Under the pieces are notes generated by a model. It saw only the letters and a program-made list of their open reading frames with translations, made no database searches and was not told the DNA's origin. 64,000 nucleotides of DNA from Embleya sp049739465 (GTDB lineage Bacteria; Actinomycetota; Actinomycetes; Streptomycetales; Streptomycetaceae), in contig NZ_JBMHHY010000004.1 in assembly GCF_049739465.1 (NCBI RefSeq), forward strand, positions 338,073 through 402,072, written 5' to 3'. The position numbers and the translations under genes were made by a program. Shown one piece after another: positions 52,422 to 62,089 of the stretch; position 1 is the first letter of the stretch, and each line of letters starts with the position of its first letter.

Positions 52422-55091
52422 GTGCAGACCGATATATGGGGGCGCGCAGAGGCCATGGAGTTCATCGAACGAGGTCCGGAATTAGGCAGGTTACGCACCG
52501 CGCTCAAGGAGTGCGCCGAGGCCCAGGGCGGCATCGTCCTGGTCGAGGGCGCCGTCGGTTGCGGCAAGAGCGAACTGCTCGGCTGGGTCGGCGAACAGGC
52601 CGCGACGAGCGGCGCGATCGTCTTGTCCGCGACCGGGTCGGCCGCCGCCGGCACCCGACCCCTGGGCGTATTAAGGCAGTTCCTCGACGGCCCGACCCTG
52701 CCGGGCAGACTGGTCGGCCCGCTGGAGCGGCTGATCGACGACGGCGATCTGCCGCGCGCGGCCCGCCGGTTCACCACCGCGCTGCACGAAGTCGCCCGCC
52801 GGCGACCGGTGGTGGTGTCGCTGGACGATCTGCACCACGCCGACGGCGCGTCCGTGCACTGCCTGCTGCACCTGGCCCGGCACTCCGCCCGGTCCCGGGT
52901 CCTGGTCCTGCTCGCCCGCTCCCCGGGCCTGGCCCTGCAGGACCCGCAGCTGGACACCGAGTTCCTGCGCCAACCCGCCCTTCGCCGCCTGCGGCTCGCC
53001 CCGCTGGGCCCGGCCGGGGTGGCCGAACTGCTCGCCGAGGGATTCGCCCCGCCGGGCCCCGAACGGGCCGAGGATTTCCACGAACTCACCGGCGGCAACC
53101 CGCTGTTGCTGCGCGCCCTGGTCGAGGAGTACCGCGCCGCCGGCTGCCGACCGGGGACCGGGTTGCAACCCGCCCCGGGCGGCCCGTACAGCCAGGCGGT
53201 ACTGACCTGCCTGCGGCGCGGCGGCCCGGGGGTATGGCGCGTGGCCAAGGCACTCGCGGTGTTGAACCATCCCGCGTCGGCCGAGCTGCTGGGCCGGCTC
53301 GCCGGCACCACGCCGGTGGCCACCGCACAGGCCCTCGGCGCGCTGACCGGATCGGGCCTGGTCGAGCGCAACCGGTTTCGTCCCGCCGCCGCCGGCGCGC
53401 TCCTGGACAGCCTGGATCCGACCGAACACGGCGCGCTGCACCGGGATGCCGCCGTGCTGCTCCGCACCGAGGCCGCACCCGCGTCCCGGATCGCCGCGCA
53501 CCTGCTCGCCGCCCGCGAGGCGCCCGACACCTGGGCGATCCGCGCGCTGCGCGAGGCCGCCGAGGAGGCGTTGTCCCGGGACCTGGCCCGGCGGGCGATC
53601 GCCTATCTCGAACTGGCCGCCGAGCAGTGCCGCGACCCGGGACTCCGCGCCGAGACGCATGTCCGGCTCGCCGAGATCAGCTGGCGGATCAACCCCAGCG
53701 CCGCCGAACAGCTGTGCCTGGCCGAGCCGTTGGCCGCCCTCGCGGTCGGCGACCTGCCGGTGTCGAGCATGACGCCGCTGGCCCGCCTGCTGCTCGCGCA
53801 CGGCCGGCTCGACGCGGCCCGCCGAGTCTTCGACCACCTCCGGGAACACACCGACCCCGACGCCGAATGGGTCGAGCACGTGCGGTCCGACCTGCCGAAC
53901 CCGTGGGTGGGCCACACCCGCCCACAGACCCCGCTGCCCGATCCGGCCGAGCGACTCGACGCCGCCGAACGGCTGTTGCGCGTATCCGGCCTGACCGACG
54001 TGACACTGGCCCCGATCGTTGCCGCGATCCACCTGCTGATCGACCGGGACCGGGCGAGCGTCGCCGAGGCGCACTGCCGGATCCTCCTCGCCGAATCGAT
54101 CCGCCGCGAAGCCCCGGGCTGGGCCGCGGTGTTCGGCTCCGCGGGTGCCGAAGCCGCGCTGCGCCAGGGCCGGTTGCCGGATGCGGAGAACTACGCCCAC
54201 CAGGCCATGGCGGCGCTCCCCGAGCGCACCGGAAGCCTGTTCCTGGGCGGGCCGTTGGCGAGCCTGATCTCCGTCTACACCGCGATGGGCGACTACGAGG
54301 CCGCCGCACGACAGGTGAACCAACCGGTCCCCAAAGCCCTGTACTCCAGCCTGCACGGGCTCGCCTATCTGCGCGCCCGGGGCCGGTTCCACCTGGCCAC
54401 CGACCGGGTCCAGGCGGCCCTCGCCGACTTCCTGCACGTGGCCTGGCTGGTCCGCGCGTGGGGCGTCGACCAGCCGTTCCACATCCCGTGGCGCACCGAC
54501 GCCGCCGAGGCACTGCTGCGCCTGGACGAGCCCGACCGGGCCGGCCGTCTGGTGATCGAGCAGTTGCGGCTGTGCGGCCCGGGCGGCGGCCGAGTCCGCG
54601 GCACCACCCTGCGGCTGCGGGCGATGACGGTGGACATCGCCGAACGCCCGGAGTTGCTCAGCCAGGCGGTCGAGGCGCTGCGCCAATCCGAGGACCCACT
54701 GGAGCTGGCCCGCACCCTGGAGGCGCTCGCCGAGTCCTACCGGGCGCTGGCCGAACCCGCCAGGGCCGCCACGCTGCAAAGCCGCGTCTGGCGCCTGACC
54801 CGGGACTGCGGCAAACGACCGCGCTCGCGCACCGTCGCGCACGCCTACGCCGACCTGCTCACCGGCACCGCCCCCGGCTCGGCCGCCACCACGACCGCCG
54901 ACCTCAGCGAATCCGAGAAGCGGGTCGCCGCGCTGGCCGCCTCCGGCTACAGCAACCGGGGCATCTCGGAGGAACTCTTCATCACGGTGAGCACGGTCGA
55001 ACAACACCTGACCCGCGTCTACCGAAAACTCGACATCAAGAACCGCCGCCAACTCCCCGCCCACCTACGCATCACCTTGAACCGGGTCTGA
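52422..55091 (+). CDS. LAL-family (large ATP-binding LuxR) regulator
   Basis: Large cytoplasmic transcriptional activator of about 889 residues. The N-terminal AAA-type ATPase has Walker A GAVGCGKS in IVLVEGAVGCGKSELLGWV and Walker B VVVSLDDLHHAD. A long helical-repeat middle follows, and the C-terminal LuxR domain reads LSESEKRVAALAASGYSNRG, then TVSTVEQHLTRVYRKLDIKN. GTG52422 has GGGAG five bases upstream; ATG52455 would remove 11 residues. LAL proteins are usually pathway-specific activators of antibiotic clusters. The nearest candidates are the convergent double acyl-CoA dehydrogenase and drug exporter genes. Confidence 0.93.
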   Translation: MQTDIWGRAEAMEFIERGPELGRLRTALKECAEAQGGIVLVEGAVGCGKSELLGWVGEQAATSGAIVLSATGSAAAGTRPLGVLRQFLDGPTLPGRLVGPLERLIDDGDLPRAARRFTTALHEVARRRPVVVSLDDLHHADGASVHCLLHLARHSARSRVLVLLARSPGLALQDPQLDTEFLRQPALRRLRLAPLGPAGVAELLAEGFAPPGPERAEDFHELTGGNPLLLRALVEEYRAAGCRPGTGLQPAPGGPYSQAVLTCLRRGGPGVWRVAKALAVLNHPASAELLGRLAGTTPVATAQALGALTGSGLVERNRFRPAAAGALLDSLDPTEHGALHRDAAVLLRTEAAPASRIAAHLLAAREAPDTWAIRALREAAEEALSRDLARRAIAYLELAAEQCRDPGLRAETHVRLAEISWRINPSAAEQLCLAEPLAALAVGDLPVSSMTPLARLLLAHGRLDAARRVFDHLREHTDPDAEWVEHVRSDLPNPWVGHTRPQTPLPDPAERLDAAERLLRVSGLTDVTLAPIVAAIHLLIDRDRASVAEAHCRILLAESIRREAPGWAAVFGSAGAEAALRQGRLPDAENYAHQAMAALPERTGSLFLGGPLASLISVYTAMGDYEAAARQVNQPVPKALYSSLHGLAYLRARGRFHLATDRVQAALADFLHVAWLVRAWGVDQPFHIPWRTDAAEALLRLDEPDRAGRLVIEQLRLCGPGGGRVRGTTLRLRAMTVDIAERPELLSQAVEALRQSEDPLELARTLEALAESYRALAEPARAATLQSRVWRLTRDCGKRPRSRTVAHAYADLLTGTAPGSAATTTADLSESEKRVAALAASGYSNRGISEELFITVSTVEQHLTRVYRKLDIKNRRQLPAHLRITLNRV

Positions 55092-55136
55092 CCCGGTCCG
55101 CCCCACCCCCGGTCCGCGCCTACCCCCGGTCCGCCC

Positions 55137-57230
55137 CTACACCCGGCCCGGCAGCACGAACGCCCGGGCCAGCAGGTCGCGATGCAGCGTGCCGGCCGCA
55201 CCGTCGAACGAGTCGGCCGGGTACGACGCGAACCCGGCGGCCGGCTCGCCGCTGCCCGGGATCAGCGCCGTGGTCGGGCCGAGGCCGAGCAGGTCGAGGA
55301 CGATCGGCCCGAAGTCCTGGGCCAGTTCGGCGCCCAGCAGCCCGGCCGCGGCGGCATACGGGCGAGCCGCCGGGCCGGGCACAGACAGTGCGTCCGCCGT
55401 CGACACCAGGCGCAACGCCTGGGTGCGGACCACCAGTTCGGCCAGTGCCGCCCGCGCGGCGGAGCCTCGCGGACCGGCCGCGGGCTCCGGGTCGGCCGCC
55501 GTACGCAGCACCGTGATCAGGTCGATCAGGTCCCGGTGCAACATGGCCGCCAGATCGCCGCGCAGGATCGGCTCGGCGGCAAACGTCTCGGTGATCACCG
55601 GCCAACCCCCGTCCACCACACCGATCCTGGCCGCGTCCCGGACCCGGACCTGGTCGAGCAGGACGACACAACCACTCTCGCCGGCCGGGGACCGGCTCGG
55701 CCGTATCGTCACCCCCGGCGCGTCGGTGGGCACCAGGAACACGGTGAGCCCACCGTGCGCGGTCTCCGCCTCGGGATCCGTCCGGGCCGCCACCCACAGG
55801 TGGTTCGCCCGTTCCGCGTCGCGGATCCACAACCGCTCGCCGGTGAGGGTCCAGTCCGCCCGATCCCGCTCGGCGGCCACCCGCACCGTCGCCGGGTCGA
55901 AGTCGGCCGCCGAGGTGCGATGGGTCGGCGCGATGCGTACCGCGCCCCGCCGGATCGCCGGCAACAGGCGCGCCCGCTGTGCGGGCGTCCCGTACCGCGC
56001 GATCGGCGCGCCGAACACCGTCGCGGTGGTCAGCGCCTCGGTGATCGGCAGCCGATGCCGGCACGCCTCCTGACGCAGCGCGAACCGCTCGGCGGCACTG
56101 CCACCCGCGCCCCCGTCGGCGACGAACCAACCGTGCCCGGCCAGTTCGGCCACCGTGTCCGGATCGTCCGCGCCCGAGACGGCAAACACCGGCCGCCCGG
56201 CCACCACCTTGCGCACCGCCTGCCGCAGGGCGTCCCCGTCCGGCCCCAACCACGGCTCCGGCAGCCCGAGTTCGGCATCGGCATCGGGGTCGAGCAGGCG
56301 ATCCGCCACATCCCCACCGGTCGACGCGAACGCCCGTACATAGGCCAGGTCGACCTGCACCCGACCGTACAACCAGGGCGCCTCGTGCTCGTCCACGCAA
56401 CTCGTCGGGCCCACCGGGTGGTGCGCGCCGAACCGTACGCGCGACGCGGCCCGCCGCACCTGGGCCACCGCCAACTCGGCGGCCAGCACCCAGTCCGCCC
56501 CGCCCTCGGCATACCGGCGCACCGCGTCGGCCACGAGCAGTTCGCCCGCGTCGAGTTCGACGCGCCCGGCCACCGCCCGCTCCCGCGCCGCGTCCGCCCC
56601 ACAGGCGTGCGCGAGCACCGCCGCCGCGCCCCGCTCGGCCGCGCCGAGCGCCCGGGCGGCCAGGCCGAGCCGGACCAGGGTCAACATGCGGTCGGCCTCG
56701 GCGGCGGATTCGAGCAGCGCGTACGCCAACGGCGGCCCGAGCCGCACCCGGCGCCACCCCGGCCCCACCGGGCCCTCGACGGGGTCCGCCGCGGCGATCC
56801 GGTACAGCCCCACCGGGCCGCCGCCGTACGGGAGTCGCAGCACGTGGGTGGCCGCCGCACCGGCCTCGACCAGGCAGTCCACGCCCGCCCCGGGCCCGTC
56901 CGGCCCGCCCGGCAGCGCGGTCACCACCCGGACGCCGCCGTCGCCGATCGCACCGGCCAGTCCGGGATACTCGGCGAACAACCGCGCGGCGACGAACCCG
57001 TCCAGCACCGGCAGCGGACACGCGGCCCGCCCGAGCGCCCGGACCAGGCCGATCACCTCGGCCAGGGCGTCGTCCCCGCCGAGGTCGAACCAGCCGTGCG
57101 CGGCGCCCACTTCCCACAATCGGTCCAGGTCGCCCCCGGCCGCGGCGGCGGCCGTACCCCAGTGCCGGGCGATCAGCGCCGCGGCGCCGGCGGCGAACTC
57201 CCCGACCTCGTCCCGGTTCGACCCGTCCAT
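55137..57230 (-). CDS. Double-domain acyl-CoA dehydrogenase
   Basis: Predicted flavoprotein of 697 residues made of two acyl-CoA dehydrogenase units. The N-terminal half (1-330) is degenerate, retaining the helical C-terminal part (RVRFGAHHPVGPTSCVDEHE). The second (about 340-697) has the middle beta domain (DWTLTGERLWIRDAERANHLWVAART, GLTVFLVPTDAPGVTIRP) and a C-terminal helical domain ending DLLGLGPTTALIPG. AAGGGAG precedes ATG57230. Such paired FadE-like proteins act on acyl-CoA or carrier-bound acyl chains, often as one active and one structural half. It converges on the LAL regulator and is followed upstream by a drug exporter gene on the same strand. Confidence 0.82.
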   Translation of the reverse strand: MDGSNRDEVGEFAAGAAALIARHWGTAAAAAGGDLDRLWEVGAAHGWFDLGGDDALAEVIGLVRALGRAACPLPVLDGFVAARLFAEYPGLAGAIGDGGVRVVTALPGGPDGPGAGVDCLVEAGAAATHVLRLPYGGGPVGLYRIAAADPVEGPVGPGWRRVRLGPPLAYALLESAAEADRMLTLVRLGLAARALGAAERGAAAVLAHACGADAARERAVAGRVELDAGELLVADAVRRYAEGGADWVLAAELAVAQVRRAASRVRFGAHHPVGPTSCVDEHEAPWLYGRVQVDLAYVRAFASTGGDVADRLLDPDADAELGLPEPWLGPDGDALRQAVRKVVAGRPVFAVSGADDPDTVAELAGHGWFVADGGAGGSAAERFALRQEACRHRLPITEALTTATVFGAPIARYGTPAQRARLLPAIRRGAVRIAPTHRTSAADFDPATVRVAAERDRADWTLTGERLWIRDAERANHLWVAARTDPEAETAHGGLTVFLVPTDAPGVTIRPSRSPAGESGCVVLLDQVRVRDAARIGVVDGGWPVITETFAAEPILRGDLAAMLHRDLIDLITVLRTAADPEPAAGPRGSAARAALAELVVRTQALRLVSTADALSVPGPAARPYAAAAGLLGAELAQDFGPIVLDLLGLGPTTALIPGSGEPAAGFASYPADSFDGAAGTLHRDLLARAFVLPGRV

Positions 57231-57400
57231 GTCGCGGCTCCCTTCGGCGGTGGGCCGGTACGGATCCGACGGTCCGCACGACGACACCCGCGATCCGGTC
57301 GACGCCGAACCCACGCGGGAGGCGGCGGTACGGCGGTCAACCGGTTGGCTCGGCCAGCGTATGAACCCGGCCGGCCCGGCGGAACCCCTGACTGTCGCCC

Positions 57401-59005
57401 TTACCCCACGTACCGGTCCCGGCCCCTACTCGGCCTGGAGTGACCCACGGGCTCCGCGGCCGGCCCCGCCGTCCGCACCGGCCCGGACGGCATGAACACC
57501 AGCGCCAACACCAGCCCGAGCAGCGCGATGCCCCCGGAGAGCAGCAGCGCGAGGTCCATCCCGTGCACGAACGACGCCCGCACCGCCGCCGACATCGACG
57601 CCGAGTGCAACCGCTCGGCGACCTCCGTGCCGCCGAACACCCCGGACCGGACGGCATGCCGATCCGCCCCGGACAGTTCGGGCAGTGTGGGCAGCTCGGG
57701 CAGTACGGCCGGCCCGGGCAGCCGATCCCGATACCCGGTCAGCAGCACACTGCCCAGGATCGCCGAACCGAGCGGCGCACCGACCTTGTTCACCGCCTGG
57801 AGCACCGCCGCCTCGACCCCGCTGCGCTCCGCCGCGACCTCGGCCAGCGCGGCAGCCGTCGACGTGGCCATCGCAAGGCCCATCCCCGCCCCACCGAGCC
57901 CCATCCACAACGCGACGAACCACCCGCTCGACCCCACCCCGGTCGCACCGCCGAGCAGCAGACCACCCGCCATCACCGCGAAGCCGAGCGCCACGGCGAA
58001 CTTCGCGCCCAGCCGCCGGGCGACCCGATCCGCGGGCACCGCGCCGAGCACCAGACCGCCGATGATCGGCAACAGCCGTACGCCCGAGCCCATCGCGTCG
58101 GTGCCCCGAACCGCCTGGAAATACTGCGGCATCGTGAACAGCACACCGATGTTGGCGAACACCGCGATCCCGATCAGCAGCACACCCCACGTATAGGGGG
58201 CCGACCGGAACACGCCCGGATCCAGCAGGGGTTGCCCGCCGGGCCGGGCACCGAGCAGGTGTTCGTACCGTCCGAAGGCGGCCAACACGATCAGCCCACC
58301 GCCGATCGGCGCCCAGGTCCCGACCGCGGCCCAGCCGTACTCCCCGGCCTCGATCAGCCCGAACGTCACCCCCACCAACCCGCCCGTGGACAGCAGTACC
58401 CCCACCAGGTCCAACCGCCGCCGGCGCCGCGCCGCCGCCTCGGGCACCAGGACGACCACCACGGCCACCGCGAGCAGCACGATCGGCACGTTGATCAGGA
58501 ACACCCAGCCCCACCACAGGTGAGTGAGCATCCAGCCGCCGAGCAGCGGACCCAGCGGCAGGGCCAGGAAGTTCGCCGCCGACCAGACGCCCACCGCGCG
58601 AGGCCGCTCCGCCACGTCGAACAGCACGGTCAGCGCGGACAACGCCATCACGATGATCCCGGCCCCGCCCACCCCGAGCACACAGCGGGCGGTGATGAAC
58701 TGCGCGGGAGTACGGGCGTACGCACAGGCCGCCGACGCGGCGGCGAACAGCAGCAGCGCGCCGAGCAGCACCTTCTTGTGCCCGAACCGATCGCCGAGCA
58801 GGCCGGCCGGGAGCATCGAAGCGGCCAGGAAGAGCAGATACGACGCCGAGAACCACTGCAGGTCGGCGGCATCGGCGCGAAGATCGCCGGCCAACCTCGG
58901 CAGCGCGACGCTCAGGACCGTACCGTCCAGCCCCACCGCGAGCATCGCCAGACTCAGCGCCGCCAACGCCCACCACCTGCGTCGTTCCGCGTCCGCCTCG
59001 TGCAT
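57401..59005 (-). CDS. DHA2-family MFS drug exporter (EmrB/QacA type)
   Basis: Inner-membrane proton antiporter of 534 residues with 14 hydrophobic helices. Motif C-like and DHA2 features are AMLAVGLDGTVLSVALPRLAGDL in helix 1, GLLGDRFGHKKVLL in loop 2-3, and GPLLGGWMLTHLWWGWVFLINVP in helix 5. ATG59005 is favoured by GAGGGG upstream. It probably exports a drug or a self-made metabolite. Its neighbour, the acyl-CoA dehydrogenase, suggests a small biosynthetic or detoxification locus. 57231-57400 holds nothing else I can identify. Confidence 0.93.
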   Translation of the reverse strand: MHEADAERRRWWALAALSLAMLAVGLDGTVLSVALPRLAGDLRADAADLQWFSASYLLFLAASMLPAGLLGDRFGHKKVLLGALLLFAAASAACAYARTPAQFITARCVLGVGGAGIIVMALSALTVLFDVAERPRAVGVWSAANFLALPLGPLLGGWMLTHLWWGWVFLINVPIVLLAVAVVVVLVPEAAARRRRRLDLVGVLLSTGGLVGVTFGLIEAGEYGWAAVGTWAPIGGGLIVLAAFGRYEHLLGARPGGQPLLDPGVFRSAPYTWGVLLIGIAVFANIGVLFTMPQYFQAVRGTDAMGSGVRLLPIIGGLVLGAVPADRVARRLGAKFAVALGFAVMAGGLLLGGATGVGSSGWFVALWMGLGGAGMGLAMATSTAAALAEVAAERSGVEAAVLQAVNKVGAPLGSAILGSVLLTGYRDRLPGPAVLPELPTLPELSGADRHAVRSGVFGGTEVAERLHSASMSAAVRASFVHGMDLALLLSGGIALLGLVLALVFMPSGPVRTAGPAAEPVGHSRPSRGRDRYVG

Positions 59006-59033
59006 GCGATGTCCCCTCGTCGACGCATGGGTC

Positions 59034-59062
59034 AATTCCGAGAGTCAACACTAATTTCGGAG
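59034..59062 (-). promoter_or_regulatory. Possible operator upstream of the DHA2 exporter
   Basis: AATTCCGAG and AATTTCGGAG recur with a 19-base period in an AT-richer patch just upstream of the exporter, with TTGACT-like -35 sequence on the minus strand. They could bind a TetR or MarR repressor. The rest of 59063-59257 is low-complexity GC-rich sequence. Confidence 0.3.
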
Positions 59063-59257
59063 TCAGCTCTCACTTCGAAGCGTACTCCTGTTTCTTGCGG
59101 CCATCAGGGCATGCCGAAACACCGTCCGACGGACAAGGCGGCCGGACGGTCACGGACTGCTCAGGGGTTCAGGGGTTCAGCGGGTCAGCAAGGCTGCGGA
59201 GCAAGCGGAGCAGCGGGGTCAGCAGAGCGGCGGAGCGGCCATCCGGTGCGTGCGCCC

Positions 59258-59806
59258 TCACGGCGCCGCCAGGTTCGGGCACACCCGGTTCTCCGCACGC
59301 TGTACGGGAGTGATCACCGATACGGGAGTGATCACCGATACCGTCCTCGACGCGTCGGCCGGGAGCGCACGGCCGGCCGCCATCCCGGCGGTGCACACCA
59401 GTTGGTCCAGGGCCGTCTCACTGAGCGGACTCGTACCGCCCAGTTCGATCCGGATCGTTCGAGGGTCGAGCGTCACCCGCGCGGGGGCGGCCGACCCGGG
59501 GATCTGTGTGGTCAGCCCGCCCCGGGCCTCGTCCGGCGTCGGCCCCGCGAACAGCAGGTCGAGCGCCGGCTGCGGCCCGTCGCCGGCGGGGGACGAGCGC
59601 AGCACGGCCCGAACCCGATGGCCGTCCGCCAGGTACACGTACACCCCGCCCGGGTGGCTCGCGTCACCCGGCTCCACGATCCCGGTCGCGGGCATCCCGG
59701 CATCCACCGCGCCGGTGGTCGGAATACCGCACCCGGCCCCGACGGCGAGCAGCACCGCAGCGAGCGCGGGCAGCGCGGGCAGTCGGAATCGGGCCGCGCG
59801 CCTCAC
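59258..59806 (-). CDS. GerMN-domain lipoprotein-like protein
   Basis: Exported protein of 182 residues. The leader LPALPALAAVLLAVGAGCG resembles a lipoprotein signal but has Gly at -3 of the Cys, so lipidation is uncertain. GIPTTGAVDAG follows, then a GerMN-like domain: VYVYLADGHRVRAVLR, LDLLFAGPTPDEARGGLTTQIP, TALDQLVCTAGM. GTG59806 overlaps the kinase stop (GTGA). An 18-base exact tandem duplication (59302-59337) encodes SVITPV twice near the C-terminus. It may tune the adjacent kinase, as LpqB does for MtrB. Confidence 0.8.
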   Translation of the reverse strand: MRRAARFRLPALPALAAVLLAVGAGCGIPTTGAVDAGMPATGIVEPGDASHPGGVYVYLADGHRVRAVLRSSPAGDGPQPALDLLFAGPTPDEARGGLTTQIPGSAAPARVTLDPRTIRIELGGTSPLSETALDQLVCTAGMAAGRALPADASRTVSVITPVSVITPVQRAENRVCPNLAAP

Positions 59807-61290
59807 GCGTCCTCCTCGGTACCGGCGCGCTCGCCGGCCGGAGTCGCGTGCCGAGGCAGTTCCACCGTGAACACCGCGCCTCCGTCGGGTCGGTTCGCCG
59901 CCGTGATCCGCCCGTCGTGCAGCCGGACGTTCTCCAATGTGATCGCCATCCCGAGCCCGCTCCCGGCCGAGCGCGCCCGGGCCGCGTCGGCCTTGAAGAA
60001 GCGCTCGAAGACGCGGTCCAACGTGTCCTCGGCCAGCCCGGGACCCCGGTCGGCGACGGTCAGCACGGCCCATTCGCCGTCCGCGCGCCGCTCGGCGGCC
60101 AACCGCACCTCGACCGGCGGCGCGCCGTGCCGCAGCGCGTTGCCCACCAGGTTGGCCACCACCACGTCCAGTCGGCGCGGGTCCACCTCGGCCCGGATCC
60201 CGGCCGGCAGCTCGGTGGTCACCCGGTCCTGCCAGCCCCGCGCGGCCAGGCAGCGGCGTACGCCCTCGGCCAGGTCCAGTTCGTCCAGGTGCAGCACGGC
60301 GGCGCCGGCGTCGAATCGGGAGATCTCCATCAGGTCGTCCACCAGTCGGGTCAGCTTGCCGGTCTCGGCGGAGATCAGGCGCAGCGCGGCGGCGGTGTCC
60401 GGGTCCAGTTGCTCGGCGGCGGCGTCCTCGTCCAACACGTCGGTGACCGCGGTCATCGCCGCGAGCGGGGTGCGCAGTTCGTGCGAGACGTCGGCGGCAA
60501 ACGCGCGGGCCCGGGCCTCCATCGTGCGCAGGCGCTCCTCGTTGCGTTCCAGGGCGGCTGCGGTGTGGTTGAAGTCCCGGGCCAGTTCGGCGAGTTCGTC
60601 CCCGCCCCGGATCGTCAGCCGGGTGTCCAGGCGACCCTGGGCCAGCCGCCGGGTGGCCCGTTGCAGGGCCCGTACCGGCCGCAACACCCCGCCCGCCACC
60701 ACCAGGGCCAGGACCAGTGCGAGCAGCACCGCGGGCACCGCGGCGTTGCGTGCCGCGCGGACCAGCGCGGCCTCCTCCTTGACCTGGGCGGTCATCGGCG
60801 CCATCACGTAGACCTCGAGGCCGGAGGGGCCGTGCCTGCTGGGGTCGGCGAAGGTGATCGGCACGCCGACCGCCAACCAGAGGTTGCCGTCCCGATGGAA
60901 ACGCTGGAAGGCGGTCGCGATCCGCCGGGTGACGGTGTCGCGCAGGTCGGCCGGGATCCGGCCGGGTTCGAAGCGGTAGTCGGTGGACGCCCACGCGCCC
61001 TTGAAGCCGACCGACACGGTCCAGTGGTCGGTTCGCCCGCGCGTGTCCACCGCCGCCACGATGCGTTCCAATGCCACCTGGTCCGGCGGAAACGGCACCG
61101 CCGGCGCCGCCGCCTCGACCCGGTCGCGGACCGAGCGCACCATCGAGTCCTGGGCGCGCTGCAACATCGCGGTACGCGCCTCGCGATAGGTCAGCGCGGC
61201 CGTGGCGAGCGCGGCGAACGCGGCCACCAGCAGACAGGCCGCGGTCAGCCGTATCCGCAAACCACGCCACCGGGAGAGCGGCCGGGTCAC
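59803..61290 (-). CDS. OmpR-class sensor histidine kinase
   Basis: Membrane sensor of 495 residues. Helices at about 10-33 and 175-200 bracket an extracytoplasmic sensor. A HAMP region follows (RPVRALQRATRRLAQGRLDTRL), then HisKA with the His in FAADVSHELRTPLAAMTAV, and HATPase_c with VVANLVGNALRHGAPP, VADRGPGLAED and GSGLGMAITLENVRLHDG. GTG61290 overlaps the response regulator stop, and its own stop overlaps the lipoprotein start. Three genes are thus linked by GTGA junctions, a layout like MtrA-MtrB-LpqB. Confidence 0.93.
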   Translation of the reverse strand: MTRPLSRWRGLRIRLTAACLLVAAFAALATAALTYREARTAMLQRAQDSMVRSVRDRVEAAAPAVPFPPDQVALERIVAAVDTRGRTDHWTVSVGFKGAWASTDYRFEPGRIPADLRDTVTRRIATAFQRFHRDGNLWLAVGVPITFADPSRHGPSGLEVYVMAPMTAQVKEEAALVRAARNAAVPAVLLALVLALVVAGGVLRPVRALQRATRRLAQGRLDTRLTIRGGDELAELARDFNHTAAALERNEERLRTMEARARAFAADVSHELRTPLAAMTAVTDVLDEDAAAEQLDPDTAAALRLISAETGKLTRLVDDLMEISRFDAGAAVLHLDELDLAEGVRRCLAARGWQDRVTTELPAGIRAEVDPRRLDVVVANLVGNALRHGAPPVEVRLAAERRADGEWAVLTVADRGPGLAEDTLDRVFERFFKADAARARSAGSGLGMAITLENVRLHDGRITAANRPDGGAVFTVELPRHATPAGERAGTEEDA

Positions 61291-61967
61291 AGCGGGCCGA
61301 ACCGGTAACCGAAGCCGCGCACGGTCTGGATGTACCGGGCCGGCCGGTCGGCGTCCTCGATCTTGATCCGCAGTCGCTTGACGCACGCGTCCACGAGTCG
61401 GCTGTCGCCCAGGAAGGGGTGTTCCCACACCGCCTCCAACAGCTGCCCCCGGCTGAACACCCGGCCCGGGGCGGCGGAGAGCGCGAGCAGGAGCCGCAGT
61501 TCGGAGGGGGCCAGCGCGACCGGCTGCCCGGCGCGCAGCACGGTCAGCGCGGTGCGATCCAGGGTCAGGTCACCGTGTACCTCGCGGCGGCCGATCGGCC
61601 CGGCCGACTCGGTACGGCGCAACACCGCGCGGATCCGGGCCTCCAGGACCCGCGACTGCACCGGCTTGACCACGTAGTCGTCGGCGCCGGCTTCAAGGCC
61701 GAGCACGATGTCCAAGTCCTCGTTGCGCGCGGTGAGCATGATCACCGGCAGGGTGCCCGCGTGCCGGATCCGCCGACACACCTCGAAGCCGTCGATCCCC
61801 GGCAACATCAGATCCAGCACCACCAGATCCGGATCGAAGCCCGCCACCGCGGCCAGGCCCTCCTCGCCGGTGTGCCGCACCTGCGCCTCGTAACCCTGCC
61901 GGCGCAGGCCGAGCGCAAGACCCTCGGCCACGGCGGGGTCGTCTTCGATCAACAGCACACGAACCAT
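61287..61967 (-). CDS. OmpR-family response regulator
   Basis: Cytoplasmic regulator of 226 residues. The receiver has LIEDDPAVAEGLA, Asp in LVVLDLMLPGIDG and Lys in DDYVVKPVQSRVL. The winged helix ends SRLVDACVKRLRIKIEDAD, RYIQTVRGFGYRFG. GATACT (61979-61974) ends six bases before ATG61967, so the transcript is probably leaderless. It is divergent from a D-Ala-D-Ala carboxypeptidase gene, so control of wall remodelling is a reasonable guess. Confidence 0.95.
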   Translation of the reverse strand: MVRVLLIEDDPAVAEGLALGLRRQGYEAQVRHTGEEGLAAVAGFDPDLVVLDLMLPGIDGFEVCRRIRHAGTLPVIMLTARNEDLDIVLGLEAGADDYVVKPVQSRVLEARIRAVLRRTESAGPIGRREVHGDLTLDRTALTVLRAGQPVALAPSELRLLLALSAAPGRVFSRGQLLEAVWEHPFLGDSRLVDACVKRLRIKIEDADRPARYIQTVRGFGYRFGPL

Positions 61968-62089
61968 CCGATCAGTATCGAGTCACCCACAGCCGCGGAC
62001 CGGCTCCGGGGTGGCGATCGAGCAGGTTGTGACAGAACGGTCTTGTTCCGGGCCGGATCCGGTCATCCCGGCTCGCCAGGGTCTGGACC

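Noticed and set aside
52422..59005. A complete secondary-metabolite gene cluster
   Set aside because: Only a regulator, one dehydrogenase and one exporter are present; no core synthase is seen in the window.
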